Source of the DNA: an uncultured Acetatifactor sp.
Lineage (GTDB): Bacteria; Bacillota; Clostridia; Lachnospirales; Lachnospiraceae
Reading direction: 5' to 3'
Assembly: GCA_910586215.1 (NCBI GenBank)
Contig: CAJUGH010000019.1
Span: forward strand, 20,632-84,631
Length of the DNA: 64,000 nucleotides
Positions 8,206 through 16,929 of the stretch are shown piece after piece. The position numbers and the translations under genes are program-made. Positions within the stretch are counted from its first letter, which is position 1. Each line of letters starts with the position of its first letter. The notes beneath the pieces are model-generated. The model was not told the DNA's origin. It did not search any database and saw nothing but the letters and a program-made list of their open reading frames with translations.

Positions 8206-9617
8206 AGAATCTGTCCTTGAGAAGCTTTTTTATACTGACGGTATCAGCAGTCTTTGGTGTGGTGGTGCTGTTGTCCGGACTGGTGGTCTGGGGTTGTATG
8301 GCCTGCAGGGCCTATCTGCTGCCGGATCCGGAGGCTGTGTACCTGACGGTGAGGAATGTATATCCGGATGGTACAGAAAATACGCAGAGTTGGAGGATGG
8401 GATTCGGGGAGGAGGAGACCAGCCTCCCAAGGTTGTCTGCCGTGGAAGTGGATGCCAATGGGACAGAAGAGGAAAAAGTGCTACAGCAGGACCTTTCCGA
8501 TACAAAATATTCTGTAGAGAAGATAACCCGGAGTTTTGACACCTTGACGCCCAGGCGTAAGGTGGCTTACCAGTGCTGTGGCATCGCCATGGTAGTGATT
8601 CCAGGGGTATTGTCGTTGTCGGGTATTCTGATTGGCGGTGTCTTCTTCTACCGGAAGAAACTGGACCGGCCCCTTTGTCTGTTGCAGGAGGCCGCTGGGC
8701 AGATTGCAGACCAGAACCTGGATTTTTCCCTGGAATATGACTGCAGGGATGAGATGGGGGAGCTGTGCCACTCCTTCGAACAGATGCGGGCGGCCTTAGA
8801 GGAAAACAACCAGCAGATGTGGAATCTGTTAGAACAGCGCAGGTTCCTGCAGGCCTCCATTGCCCATGATCTGCGCAATCCGCTTGCCATCCTCCAGGGG
8901 TACACGGAATATCTGCAAATGAATCTGCCTGGAGGAAAGCTTTCCACGGAGAAAATAAGCCGTATTGCCAGCCATCTGCATGTGACGGCTGGCAGGCTGG
9001 CACAGTACACGGAATCTGTCAGGATCCTGAACCGGCTGGAGGATATGGAAGTAAAACTTGAGGAGGTTACAGCCGGGGAATTTTTTGGAGAACTTGCAGA
9101 TGATCTGGGGATGCTGGCTTCCGGAACCGGGAAACTGCTGTGTGTGGGCGGGGCCCGGCTGGGTGCAGATGCAGGCCTGGTCTGGCCGGAAAGGGAACTT
9201 TCCCTACAGGAAAACGGTGTTTTACCCGGGGAGAAGCTACGGCTTGACCGGGATATGGTATGGCGGATCCTGGAGAATGTGGTGGAGAATGCCCTGCATT
9301 TTGCACGGACCAGGGTCCATGTGGACTGGAAGAAGAACGGTTCCAGGCTGTGTATTACGGTGCAGGATGACGGCCCTGGCTTCCCGGAGAAGGTGCTGGC
9401 GGGGAAGGGAAATCACTTTCTGCCCACCGGGCGGGAAGACGGCCATCTGGGCATGGGACTTGCCATCAGCAGGCTTTTTGCCGGGAAACATGGAGGGAGT
9501 CTGGAAATGTGGAACGGAAGCAGTGTGCCTGGGAAAGAGGTGGAGGGGAATGAGGATCCTGGGAAAACCACCCTGGAAAAGCCGGGGACTGTGGTGAAAA
9601 TCATTTTAGCGGTATGA
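8193..9617 (+). CDS. Sensor histidine kinase with HAMP domain (second pair)
   Basis: 474-residue membrane kinase. A first membrane segment (about 11-33) and a second (about 130-152) bracket a short extracellular domain of about 95 residues. A HAMP-like linker follows (KLDRPLCLLQEAAGQIADQNLDF). The DHp domain has ASIAHDLRNPLAILQGYTEY with His near 225. The ATPase region has ILENVVENALHFA, DDGPGFP and GHLGMGLAISRLFAGKHGG. A C-terminal extension of about 30 residues (SSVPGKEVEGNEDPGKTTLEK) interrupts the usual final strand. The gene overlaps the regulator upstream and has a G-rich ribosome binding site inside it. Confidence 0.92.
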   Translation: MEPVKNLSLRSFFILTVSAVFGVVVLLSGLVVWGCMACRAYLLPDPEAVYLTVRNVYPDGTENTQSWRMGFGEEETSLPRLSAVEVDANGTEEEKVLQQDLSDTKYSVEKITRSFDTLTPRRKVAYQCCGIAMVVIPGVLSLSGILIGGVFFYRKKLDRPLCLLQEAAGQIADQNLDFSLEYDCRDEMGELCHSFEQMRAALEENNQQMWNLLEQRRFLQASIAHDLRNPLAILQGYTEYLQMNLPGGKLSTEKISRIASHLHVTAGRLAQYTESVRILNRLEDMEVKLEEVTAGEFFGELADDLGMLASGTGKLLCVGGARLGADAGLVWPERELSLQENGVLPGEKLRLDRDMVWRILENVVENALHFARTRVHVDWKKNGSRLCITVQDDGPGFPEKVLAGKGNHFLPTGREDGHLGMGLAISRLFAGKHGGSLEMWNGSSVPGKEVEGNEDPGKTTLEKPGTVVKIILAV

Positions 9618-9640
9618 AGTTGGTCCGAATCTATAGAAAC

Positions 9641-9657
9641 TTGACAAAATCTTGACT
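9641..9657 (+). promoter_or_regulatory. TTGAC direct repeat ahead of the lipoprotein-ABC genes
   Basis: TTGACA (9641-9646) and TTGACT (9652-9657) are direct repeats on an 11-base period with five bases between them, the arrangement bound by OmpR-family regulators. TTGACA could also be a -35 element with TAAGAT (9667-9672), but the 20-base spacing is poor, as expected of an activated promoter. The site sits between the second kinase and the lipoprotein gene, so it could be the target of one of the two regulators. Confidence 0.4.
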
Positions 9658-9715
9658 TTTACCCTGTAAGATCTCCTTGTTGCATTGGAATATAGAAACA
9701 AGGAGGTCTTTTTGC

Positions 9716-11200
9716 ATGAAAAAAACAGGAAAAATAGTCACATGGATTGTAACAGCCGGTATGCTCCTGTCCCTGGTTTCCTGTGGACAGAACAGCGCTG
9801 ACCACCCTGGGCTGCAAAGCCTGGGGGCAGATATCCTGAATGGGGATGACAGTATGCAGGCGACAGGTGCCGGTGGAGCAGTGGCCAGTACGGGAACCCA
9901 GGGTACAGATGCTGGTATGACCAAAGACGGTGGTACGGCCCGGCACACGGATGCTTCCGGAGGTGGTCTGTATCTGCTGGCTTCCCAGAAGCAGCAAAGC
10001 GTCTGCTATACCCAGGACGGCTATTATTATCTGCCTGGGCAGCCGGAATCCCTTTCAGATGGAAGTTACGGTTCCCGGCTGATGTACATGGACTTTGCCA
10101 CCCTGCAGGAGGTGTACCTGTGCAGCAATGCAGGCTGTAACCACAATTCCGCGGACTGTCAGGCCCTGTGTCTGTATGATGAGTTCCCGCCGTTTACCGC
10201 ATTGCTCTTTGTGTACCAGGATGCACTCTGGATATTGTCCAGGGAAGGAGAGGATAACAGCATGTATGTGGACAGTACGGAGAGTGTTTCCCTGGGGTCA
10301 AAGATGAAAGAGATGGAGTCCGTTCTCTATCGGATGAACCTGGATGGCACGGATCGGAGAAAGGTACATACATTTGAACAGAATGTTGCAGTGGAAGATC
10401 TGGTGCTGGGGGATGAGGAAGGTATCTATGTGGTGGAAAAGGAAGTGGCCGCCAAACAAGAGGGGACACATACTTATTACACTTCCATGTCCCGCAGGCT
10501 GGTGCGTGTGAACCCGGATACCGGACAGGAGACCCAGGTCTGTTCCCTGGATTTCGGGGACGGGATCCAGTGGAATATCCTGGGGGGATATGGGAATGAG
10601 TTGCTTTTGTCGGGGACGGACTATGGGCGGGCCTATACCCAGGAGGAATATTATGATGATGATACATACAAGACCTTGCTGGAGAATTCGGTAGAGATCT
10701 ATGCGTCCCTGGATCTGGACAGCGGACAGAAGACGGAGCGGTACCGCATCTCCAACCGGGAGGAGAATTGTGACAGGCTGGTGGGACATACGCTGTACGT
10801 GTCTTCCCGGGAGGGCGGTGGAATCAAGGCGATTGACCTGGACACCGGTGCAGAGAGAACCGTTTGTGTGGCAGAAGGCAACTATTATTATATCTGGGAC
10901 GTGGTAGGGGATAAGCTCTGCTGTAAGGATCAGTCCTGGGATTCTACTTTTTACTATATTGACATGAATACAGGGACTGTCAGCCATTCTCCCCTGGTCA
11001 ACCTGAGTCTGGGGTGGAGCCTGGAGTTCAAGGCTGTGCTGGACCAGGATGTACTGGTGGTCTATGACTATGATGCTGTTGCCAGTGGGTTTGGCGGCTA
11101 TGAGATAAAACGGTTTCAGTATGGCTTGATCTCCAAGGAAGATCTGGTGGCTGGCAATGGCAATTACCGAAAGATCCAGATGGTGGGGAGAGGGGAGTAG
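9716..11200 (+). CDS. Secreted lipoprotein, beta-propeller-like (DUF5050-type)
   Basis: 494 residues starting at the ATG at 9716, which has AAGGAGG nine bases upstream; a longer in-frame opening from 9677 lacks such a site. The N-terminus KKTGKIVTWIVTAGML is a lipoprotein signal with the lipobox LVSC, so the protein should be lipid-anchored outside the membrane. The body has repeated blade-like segments with Asp-Leu-Asp/Thr-Gly turns (MNLDGTDRRKV, VNPDTGQETQV, IDLDTGAERTV, IDMNTGTVSHS), as in DUF5050/WD-like solute-sensing or surface proteins. It probably works with the ABC transporter encoded three bases downstream, perhaps as a sensor or immunity partner. Confidence 0.7.
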   Translation: MKKTGKIVTWIVTAGMLLSLVSCGQNSADHPGLQSLGADILNGDDSMQATGAGGAVASTGTQGTDAGMTKDGGTARHTDASGGGLYLLASQKQQSVCYTQDGYYYLPGQPESLSDGSYGSRLMYMDFATLQEVYLCSNAGCNHNSADCQALCLYDEFPPFTALLFVYQDALWILSREGEDNSMYVDSTESVSLGSKMKEMESVLYRMNLDGTDRRKVHTFEQNVAVEDLVLGDEEGIYVVEKEVAAKQEGTHTYYTSMSRRLVRVNPDTGQETQVCSLDFGDGIQWNILGGYGNELLLSGTDYGRAYTQEEYYDDDTYKTLLENSVEIYASLDLDSGQKTERYRISNREENCDRLVGHTLYVSSREGGGIKAIDLDTGAERTVCVAEGNYYYIWDVVGDKLCCKDQSWDSTFYYIDMNTGTVSHSPLVNLSLGWSLEFKAVLDQDVLVVYDYDAVASGFGGYEIKRFQYGLISKEDLVAGNGNYRKIQMVGRGE

Positions 11201-11203
11201 AGG

Positions 11204-12088
11204 ATGAAAAGAGTGCAGGATGACCCGGAAAGAGCGGGGGAGATTCCCTCTCCCGGCGCGGGGGGTAGTACCCGGCTGGAACTATGTGACATCACCCACA
11301 GATACCGGGACAAAAAGGCCCTGGATGGAGTGAGCCTGACATTGAACCCTGGCATCTATGGGCTTCTGGGTCCAAACGGGGCAGGTAAGTCCACACTGAT
11401 GAACGTGATCTGTGGGAATTGCAGACCTAAGGTGGGGCGGGTGCTGTGGGATGGGACAGAAACCAGGAAGCTGGGTGCCACATACCGCAGCCTTCTGGGA
11501 TATGCACCCCAGCAGCAGGGACTGTATGACCAGTTTTCCGGCAGACGTTTCCTGGCCTACATGGCCACCTTGAAGGGGATATCCCGGAAGAAACAGAAGG
11601 AGGAGATCGAAAGGGTTCTGGACTATGTGAACATGACAGATGTGGCAGGGCGCCCCATGGGCACTTATTCTGGCGGTATGAAGCAACGGATCCTGATTGC
11701 CCAGGCCATTCTGGGAGATCCGAAGCTCCTTGTGCTGGATGAACCTACAGCAGGCCTGGATCCCAGAGAGCGGGTGCGCATCCGGGAGGGGATCCGGAAG
11801 CTTGCAGGGACACCCGGCACAGTACAGTGTCCTCTGGAGAAATCCCCTAAGGAGGAGAAACCTACAGGGAGCAGGATCATTTTGGTATCTACCCATGTGG
11901 TCTCGGATATAGAGCCCATTGCCCAGGAGGTCATCCTGCTCAAGGAGGGGAAGGTAGCTGCCAGGGGCAGCGTGGAGAAGCTCTGCGAAGCGTATCACTG
12001 TAGCAAGGGACTGGAGGAAGTCTATCTGCAGGTATTTGGGCACTGTGAGAAGGGAAATGTGGATAAAGGTGAAACTGGTTATTTATGA
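11204..12088 (+). CDS. ABC transporter ATP-binding protein
   Basis: Nucleotide-binding subunit of an export-type ABC transporter, 294 residues. Walker A is GPNGAGKST, the Q loop is APQQQGLYDQF, the signature is YSGGMKQR, and Walker B is LLVLDEPTAGLDP, followed by VSTHVVSDIE (H loop). Between the D loop and H loop there is an extra polar stretch (about 200-222, with TVQCPLEKSPKEEKPTGS) not expected in the CcmA-type family. It resembles the ATPases of lantibiotic-immunity and ABC-2 type exporters. The start has a G-rich site and follows the lipoprotein stop by three bases; the permease gene overlaps its 3' end. Confidence 0.9.
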   Translation: MKRVQDDPERAGEIPSPGAGGSTRLELCDITHRYRDKKALDGVSLTLNPGIYGLLGPNGAGKSTLMNVICGNCRPKVGRVLWDGTETRKLGATYRSLLGYAPQQQGLYDQFSGRRFLAYMATLKGISRKKQKEEIERVLDYVNMTDVAGRPMGTYSGGMKQRILIAQAILGDPKLLVLDEPTAGLDPRERVRIREGIRKLAGTPGTVQCPLEKSPKEEKPTGSRIILVSTHVVSDIEPIAQEVILLKEGKVAARGSVEKLCEAYHCSKGLEEVYLQVFGHCEKGNVDKGETGYL

Positions 12089-14357
12089 ATTGAAAAAAAT
12101 ATGGGGCAGGCCCCGGTTTCTGCTGTTTCTGTGTGCCTTCATGGCTCTTCATGTGTTTCTGCTGTGGTATCAGAATCTGCCGGATGAGCAGACGCCGCCC
12201 TTGTCTGCCTATGGGCGGTTCCAGGAGATGACAGCAGGCATGAACGAGGAGGAAAAAGGGGCCTACATCTGCAGGCGCAAAGAGATCCTGGATGGGGTCT
12301 CTTTTGTGGAAGAAGTGCTGCTCTTTCAGGGAGTTTCCGGACAGATGGGCCAGGAGCTGGCAGACCGGGCCATGGCAGAGCATCCAGGGCTTTTCCAGGA
12401 ATATGATGAATGGTATCTGAGCGGCGCTTATCTGGAATGGACAGATTCCCTGTGGCGGGAACGGACCATGGTAGAAGAGGTGTATGGGGAATGGCAGCAG
12501 GTTTCCACCTATGGGGACTATCTGGCATCCATACAGGAGAAAAAGGATACCCTGGGCGGCATCGGGATCTTTGCCGGATCCGGGGATTCCTTCTCTGCCC
12601 GGAATATCCGGAAAAGTGCCCGGGATTATGCGCATCTGACAGCATCCGGGATCCGTTTTACCCTGGGCCGGACGCTGACAGGTGCCCTGGAGCATATGTG
12701 GACAGACCTGGTGCTTCTGCTGGGGGTATTCCTGTCGGTGGGGGAGATGATTCTGGCAGAAAAAGAAAAGGGGCTGTTTCTTGTGACCCGTGTCACGAAG
12801 CATGGACTCACAGGAAGCATTGCGGGTAAGCTGGCCGCCCTCCTGATTCACTGCATTCTGCTGACAGGCAGTCTGTATGCCGTCAATTTCCTCTTTTTCG
12901 GATGCCAGGCCGGGTTCCCGGATGGAAGTGCCAGGCTGCAGTCGGTGGCAGCTTTCCGGGAAAGTCCTTTTGCCATCCGGATCTGGGAATATGTGATGCT
13001 GTCTGTACTGACGAAGGCGGTGGTGCTGTATGGGTTCGGCGTCCTGCTTACAATTCCCTGTCTTCTGGCAGATTCCTTGGTGCTGCCCTACGGCCTGGGT
13101 ATGCTGTTTTGCGGGATAAACGGGATCCTGTACCTGGCTGTTCCTGCTTCCTCCAGGGCATTGCCTCTCAAAACCTTAAATCTGGCCGGTCTGCTCCAGA
13201 CAAAACGACTTTACGGTGCCTACCTGAACTTTGACCTGTTGGGGTATCCGTTTTCCAGGGTGGTGGCAGCCTGGCTTGTAATCCTGCTGTTTGTGCTGCT
13301 TTCGGTGGGGGGAAGCATCTTCTGCTTTGTAAGGGGACAGCGGCTGGTGCTGCGGAAAGGGCATCTATGGGTCTGGAGGCCTCCTTTCAAGCCTCATGGC
13401 AGTCTTTTGCGTCATGAATGCCACAAAATCATGGTGGGAAACCGGGGGGGTGTGATCTTACTGTGCTGCATGGTGCTGGTAGGTAGTTTTGAACTGGGAA
13501 GGGCCTGTTACCTTTCGGCAGGGGAACAGTATTACCGGGATATCATGCTGCGCCTGGAAGGAGGGCTGACAAAGGAGAAGGAGGACTTGGTGCTGGCAGA
13601 GAAAAGCCGATATGAGAAAGCCTTCCAGCAGGTGGAACGGATTGAAAGACTGATGGCAGAAGGGGTTCTCAGTGAACCGGCCGGGGAGGAGCAGATGGCA
13701 AAATGGAAGGGAATCCTGGCTTTCTATCCGGATTTTAGGCGTGTGTGGCAGCAGTACGAGGGGATCAGGGAGCATGGGGAGGGGCATTTTATCTATGACA
13801 CAGGATATTTGTATCTGTTTGGGATCTGGGGCGGGGAGAATCTGGTGGATCTGTTGCTTGTGGTGCTGGGTGTGATCCTGGTGACCGGCAATGGGAACGG
13901 CCCGGATACCACTTGTGGAATCTGGAAACTGCTTGGGGCCACCAGGGCAGGAAAGAGGCGCATTCTCATGTCCAGACTGCGGGTATGCGTGTCCACAGCC
14001 TTGCTGCTGGCCCTGGTTCCTGTGTTGTGCCGGGCAGTCGGGATGCGGGATCTGTTTACCTGGCAGGGGTTTGGCCTTTCAACAGGAGATATTCCCTGCT
14101 GTAGTATGCTGCCCGGATTTCTCACGGCACTGCCTGTGGTCGGCTTTGTGCTGGTATTCGCGCTGTCCCAGGGGCTGGTGCTGGCCGTGGCGGCGCTGCT
14201 GGTATTCGCGCTGAGTCTGTGGCAGAGGACTGGCGCCAGGACATACTTTCTTGCCATGCTGGTGTTTATTCTGCCCCTGGTGCTGCAGCTATTGGGTTTA
14301 TCCTGGGCAGAGCGTTTTTCCCTGTATCCACTCTACTCCTGGATGAGAAGTATGTAA
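12057..14357 (+). CDS. ABC-2 type exporter permease
   Basis: Large membrane protein of about 766 residues with about a dozen hydrophobic segments in two groups (roughly 215-400 and 440-765), separated by a soluble region of about 120 residues rich in Glu and Arg. The first extracellular part (about 35-200) is also polar. No MacB or FtsX signature was recognised; the topology suggests two ABC-2-like halves in one chain. The ATG at 12057 has GAGAAGGGA upstream and overlaps the ATPase gene by 32 bases, so coupling is likely. Codons for its last 28 residues are duplicated 2476 bases downstream beyond the FecR gene. Confidence 0.8.
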   Translation: MWIKVKLVIYELKKIWGRPRFLLFLCAFMALHVFLLWYQNLPDEQTPPLSAYGRFQEMTAGMNEEEKGAYICRRKEILDGVSFVEEVLLFQGVSGQMGQELADRAMAEHPGLFQEYDEWYLSGAYLEWTDSLWRERTMVEEVYGEWQQVSTYGDYLASIQEKKDTLGGIGIFAGSGDSFSARNIRKSARDYAHLTASGIRFTLGRTLTGALEHMWTDLVLLLGVFLSVGEMILAEKEKGLFLVTRVTKHGLTGSIAGKLAALLIHCILLTGSLYAVNFLFFGCQAGFPDGSARLQSVAAFRESPFAIRIWEYVMLSVLTKAVVLYGFGVLLTIPCLLADSLVLPYGLGMLFCGINGILYLAVPASSRALPLKTLNLAGLLQTKRLYGAYLNFDLLGYPFSRVVAAWLVILLFVLLSVGGSIFCFVRGQRLVLRKGHLWVWRPPFKPHGSLLRHECHKIMVGNRGGVILLCCMVLVGSFELGRACYLSAGEQYYRDIMLRLEGGLTKEKEDLVLAEKSRYEKAFQQVERIERLMAEGVLSEPAGEEQMAKWKGILAFYPDFRRVWQQYEGIREHGEGHFIYDTGYLYLFGIWGGENLVDLLLVVLGVILVTGNGNGPDTTCGIWKLLGATRAGKRRILMSRLRVCVSTALLLALVPVLCRAVGMRDLFTWQGFGLSTGDIPCCSMLPGFLTALPVVGFVLVFALSQGLVLAVAALLVFALSLWQRTGARTYFLAMLVFILPLVLQLLGLSWAERFSLYPLYSWMRSM
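14256..14340 (+). repeat. Direct repeat copy A: 3' end of the permease gene
   Basis: This stretch and 16732-16816 align without gaps at a constant offset of 2476 bases. An exact 44-base match lies at 14287-14330 and 16763-16806; the flanks are diverged. Here the repeat is coding (permease C-terminus, ending LSWAERFSLYPLYSWMRSM). Confidence 0.9.
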
Positions 14358-14677
14358 AATGATTCCTGAAAGCAGACAGCGCCAGGGGTTCAAATCAGTC
14401 TGATAATTTCCCCTTTGCGCAGGCGTCTGTCTTATGATGCTGGCTGCGGAACTCCATGAAGTGCGTGTAAACCCCCATGCAACGGGCTGCTCCACCTTGC
14501 CGTTACTGACCAGTGAACCGTAACACGCCGCTCACGGCAACGGTAATTCCTGATACAAACCTGTTGTATGTTTTGTTTGCCATATGCTATAATTAGCATC
14601 GGTTCGAAGACCAGTGATATACCAGTGACACGGTTTGCGGATTAGTGAGATGAAATGCAGTAAGAGGAGAAAACGGT
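14358..14677 (+). promoter_or_regulatory. Intergenic region with promoter for the FecR-domain gene
   Basis: No gene in 320 bases. A probable promoter has -35 TTGTAT (14564-14569), an 18-base spacer and -10 TATAAT (14588-14593). The stretch 14505-14550 contains mixed direct and inverted short repeats (CCGTTAC, CCGTAAC, CACGGCAACGG) that can fold, possibly a terminator for the permease transcript. The FecR gene ribosome binding site is GAGGAG at 14664-14669. Confidence 0.6.
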
Positions 14678-16729
14678 ATGAGAGAGAGAAGAGTACGTTT
14701 TAAAGAATTTTCTGCAAGGGCGGCGGCCCTTCTGACATGCATGGTCTGCGTGTTATGTGCTGCTTGTGGGAACGGAGCGGCCGCTACAACCATGAAGTTG
14801 GCACGGGTGGAGGGAGAGGTGTCGGTCCGCGATGAAAAGGAGAAGGATCTGACTCCAGCGGAGGACATGAATCTGTACAGTGGATATCAACTGAAAACAG
14901 GGAAGGAGTCTTATTCCTATATCAATCTGGACAGCGTAAAGCTGACGAAAATGGACGAGGAAAGCGACGTTGAGATACAAAAATCGGGGAAGGATCTGGA
15001 GATTCTGCTGCATTCGGGAAGCCTCTTTTTCAATGTGACGGAGCCTCTAAAGGAGGATGAAACCATGAGCATCCGCACCTCCAATATGGCGGTAGGTATC
15101 AGGGGAACCTGCGGATGGGTGGATGTACCGGGCGAAGGAGAGATGTATGTGTATATCTTAGAGGGAACCGTGGAATGCAGCATAACGGATCCGGATACCG
15201 GGGAGGTCGCGGCAGCGCAGACCGTGACGGAGGGTGAGTCGGCAAGACTTGTGTGGAAGGACGGGAAGGCAGAGATCATCGTGGAAAATTTCACCAAGGA
15301 GGAAATCCCGTTCTTTGTGACGGCAGAGCTTGAGAAGGATTCCAGGTTTGAGGAGCAGGTCGGGGAGATTCTGGCAGCGAACGAGGAAGCGTCAGGCAAC
15401 GGAGCCGAAGACGGGGAAGGCGTGTCCGGCGAAGATGGAAGCGGGGAAGAGACATCCGGCGAAGATGGAAATGCCGTGCAGGAGCCTGTGGTCATCACAA
15501 CGAATGTCAATGAATTGGAATTTGTCAACGGAAACGGAACAGGGAATGTGATCGTGACATTGCGGGACGGGATGTACGGCGCGGTGAATCTGAATGGGGA
15601 GGAGATTGTCCCCAACAAGTATTCCACGTATGTGCGCACGCCGAACAAGGAAGGGCAGTTCGCTTTAGGAGACGGGGAGAATACGTTTGTTTTTGACAAC
15701 CAAGGTAACATGGTCGTGGAGATACCGGGGCTTATCAGCCTTCAGATATCGGAGAATGCGGCTACCTACAGTCGTACAAATGCGGAGGGTCGGAAGGAAG
15801 TGGGCTGTTACGACATGGGCGAGGGTCGTATGACCTTGAAGATGGAACTGACAAACGAACAGTGGCAGAGCAATTTCAGTGCCCAGATTACGGAGATGCA
15901 GAATGGAAGCTTTTACTGCTCATCTCCAGGGGATCTGCGGCTTCGTCAGATTCAAAAGGATGGCAGCACGGTGTGGACAGATGAGGCGTTGGAAGCAGAG
16001 ATGGAGAGAATCTGGGAGGAAGAGGAACAGAGCCAGGGAGAACAGATGCCGGACAGGGATTGGGCGAATGTCGGAGGAATGTCAAGCTTTATGTATGATC
16101 CGGGCTACCCCGTTCAGAGTCCCAACGGCGGTTACATGGTCTGCGCCCCCTGGCTGGAGGCATCGATATTCAGGATGTTTGATTGTAACGAGAGGCGATA
16201 CCTGCGTTTTGATACATACAGGTTGGAGGAAGGTTTTGTGTGGAATCAATTTGAGGAGATGTGGCCCCAGTCCTTTTATGATGACGGACAGTGGTATGCA
16301 AACAAAGGGACACAGGTGGTTATGCGGGGCTTTGTCACTTACGGCGGCGAAGACCATACGGATTACCTGGTGGATTTCTCCAAAGCCAGGACGGACGAAT
16401 TGGGAAACGTGTTGAATCTTTCCGACTTGATTCTGGCGGAGTATCCCTATATCAGCCTTGCGGGAGACGGATATTACGCGGCAAGCGATGGCGAGTCGTG
16501 GTTTTACCTGAATGAGCAGGGCAGCATGGTAAATTCGGCCCGATGGACCGACTGTTCCGGCTTTTATGACGGTTATGCCCTTGTGGTGGAGGAGGACGGC
16601 ATGGCATACGTGGTGGATAAGAATTTTGATAAGGTCACGGAGGGGTATCCGGCAGACTCAGTGTCACGGTCGGGAGGAATGCTATGCGTCAGAAAAGGGG
16701 ACGAACAAACATTTATTTATATTCGGTAA
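14678..16729 (+). CDS. FecR-domain lipoprotein with WG-type repeats
   Basis: 683-residue predicted lipoprotein. The N-terminal signal ends in CVLCAACGNG; Cys at the -3 position of this lipobox is unusual, so anchoring is likely but not certain. Residues about 37-200 form a FecR-type domain: an envelope-exposed region with VEGEVSVRDEK, LYSGYQLKTGKESYSYINLD, MSIRTSNMAVGIRGTCGWVD and VYILEGTVECS. An acidic Gly/Glu/Asp linker follows (about 230-265). The rest has WG-like beta hairpins (YGAVNLNGEEIVPNKY, TFVFDNQGNMVVEI, YVVDKNFDKVTEGYP). No FecI sigma factor or FecA receptor is nearby, so a ferric-citrate role is not implied. Base use looks less C-rich than its neighbours, and repeats flank it, suggesting acquisition as a unit. 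Confidence 0.8.
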   Translation: MRERRVRFKEFSARAAALLTCMVCVLCAACGNGAAATTMKLARVEGEVSVRDEKEKDLTPAEDMNLYSGYQLKTGKESYSYINLDSVKLTKMDEESDVEIQKSGKDLEILLHSGSLFFNVTEPLKEDETMSIRTSNMAVGIRGTCGWVDVPGEGEMYVYILEGTVECSITDPDTGEVAAAQTVTEGESARLVWKDGKAEIIVENFTKEEIPFFVTAELEKDSRFEEQVGEILAANEEASGNGAEDGEGVSGEDGSGEETSGEDGNAVQEPVVITTNVNELEFVNGNGTGNVIVTLRDGMYGAVNLNGEEIVPNKYSTYVRTPNKEGQFALGDGENTFVFDNQGNMVVEIPGLISLQISENAATYSRTNAEGRKEVGCYDMGEGRMTLKMELTNEQWQSNFSAQITEMQNGSFYCSSPGDLRLRQIQKDGSTVWTDEALEAEMERIWEEEEQSQGEQMPDRDWANVGGMSSFMYDPGYPVQSPNGGYMVCAPWLEASIFRMFDCNERRYLRFDTYRLEEGFVWNQFEEMWPQSFYDDGQWYANKGTQVVMRGFVTYGGEDHTDYLVDFSKARTDELGNVLNLSDLILAEYPYISLAGDGYYAASDGESWFYLNEQGSMVNSARWTDCSGFYDGYALVVEEDGMAYVVDKNFDKVTEGYPADSVSRSGGMLCVRKGDEQTFIYIR

Positions 16730-16731
16730 GT

Positions 16732-16820
16732 ATGTTTGTGCTGGTTCTGCCCCTTACGCTGTAGCTATTGGGTTTATCCTGGGCAGAGCGTTTTTCCCTG
16801 TATCCATTCTATTTCTGAAT
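16732..16820 (+). pseudogene. Remnant of an ABC permease C-terminus (repeat copy B)
   Basis: Directly after the FecR stop codon, translation from the ATG at 16732 gives MFVLVLPLTL, a TAG stop, then LLGLSWAERFSLYPFYF and another stop. This is clearly homologous to the last residues of the permease ending at 14357. Only the C-terminal part is present. The outer parts are diverged while 44 bases (16763-16806) are identical to copy A, suggesting recent recombination or gene conversion between paralogous permease ends. Confidence 0.85.
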
Positions 16821-16873
16821 GTCAGACATTTTATGAAGAATTCGCAACCAGGGGTTCCTGATTCCGGAACTTG

Positions 16874-16897
16874 TGATATACTTCCTAAGTGAAGTAT
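16874..16897 (+). promoter_or_regulatory. Extended -10 promoter overlapping a palindrome (aldo/keto reductase)
   Basis: TGATATACT (16874-16882) is an extended -10 element (TGn plus TATACT) without a good -35. ATACTTC (16878-16884) and GAAGTAT (16891-16897) are a perfect seven-base inverted repeat with a six-base centre, overlapping the -10 and the predicted transcription start. That position suits a repressor operator. Confidence 0.55.
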
Positions 16898-16929
16898 CAT
16901 ATGCGGGGCAGACGCAGGGAGGTATCATT

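Noticed and set aside
14678..16729. Iron-citrate (Fec) uptake system
   Set aside because: Only a FecR domain is present; no FecI-type sigma factor, FecA receptor or siderophore transporter is nearby.
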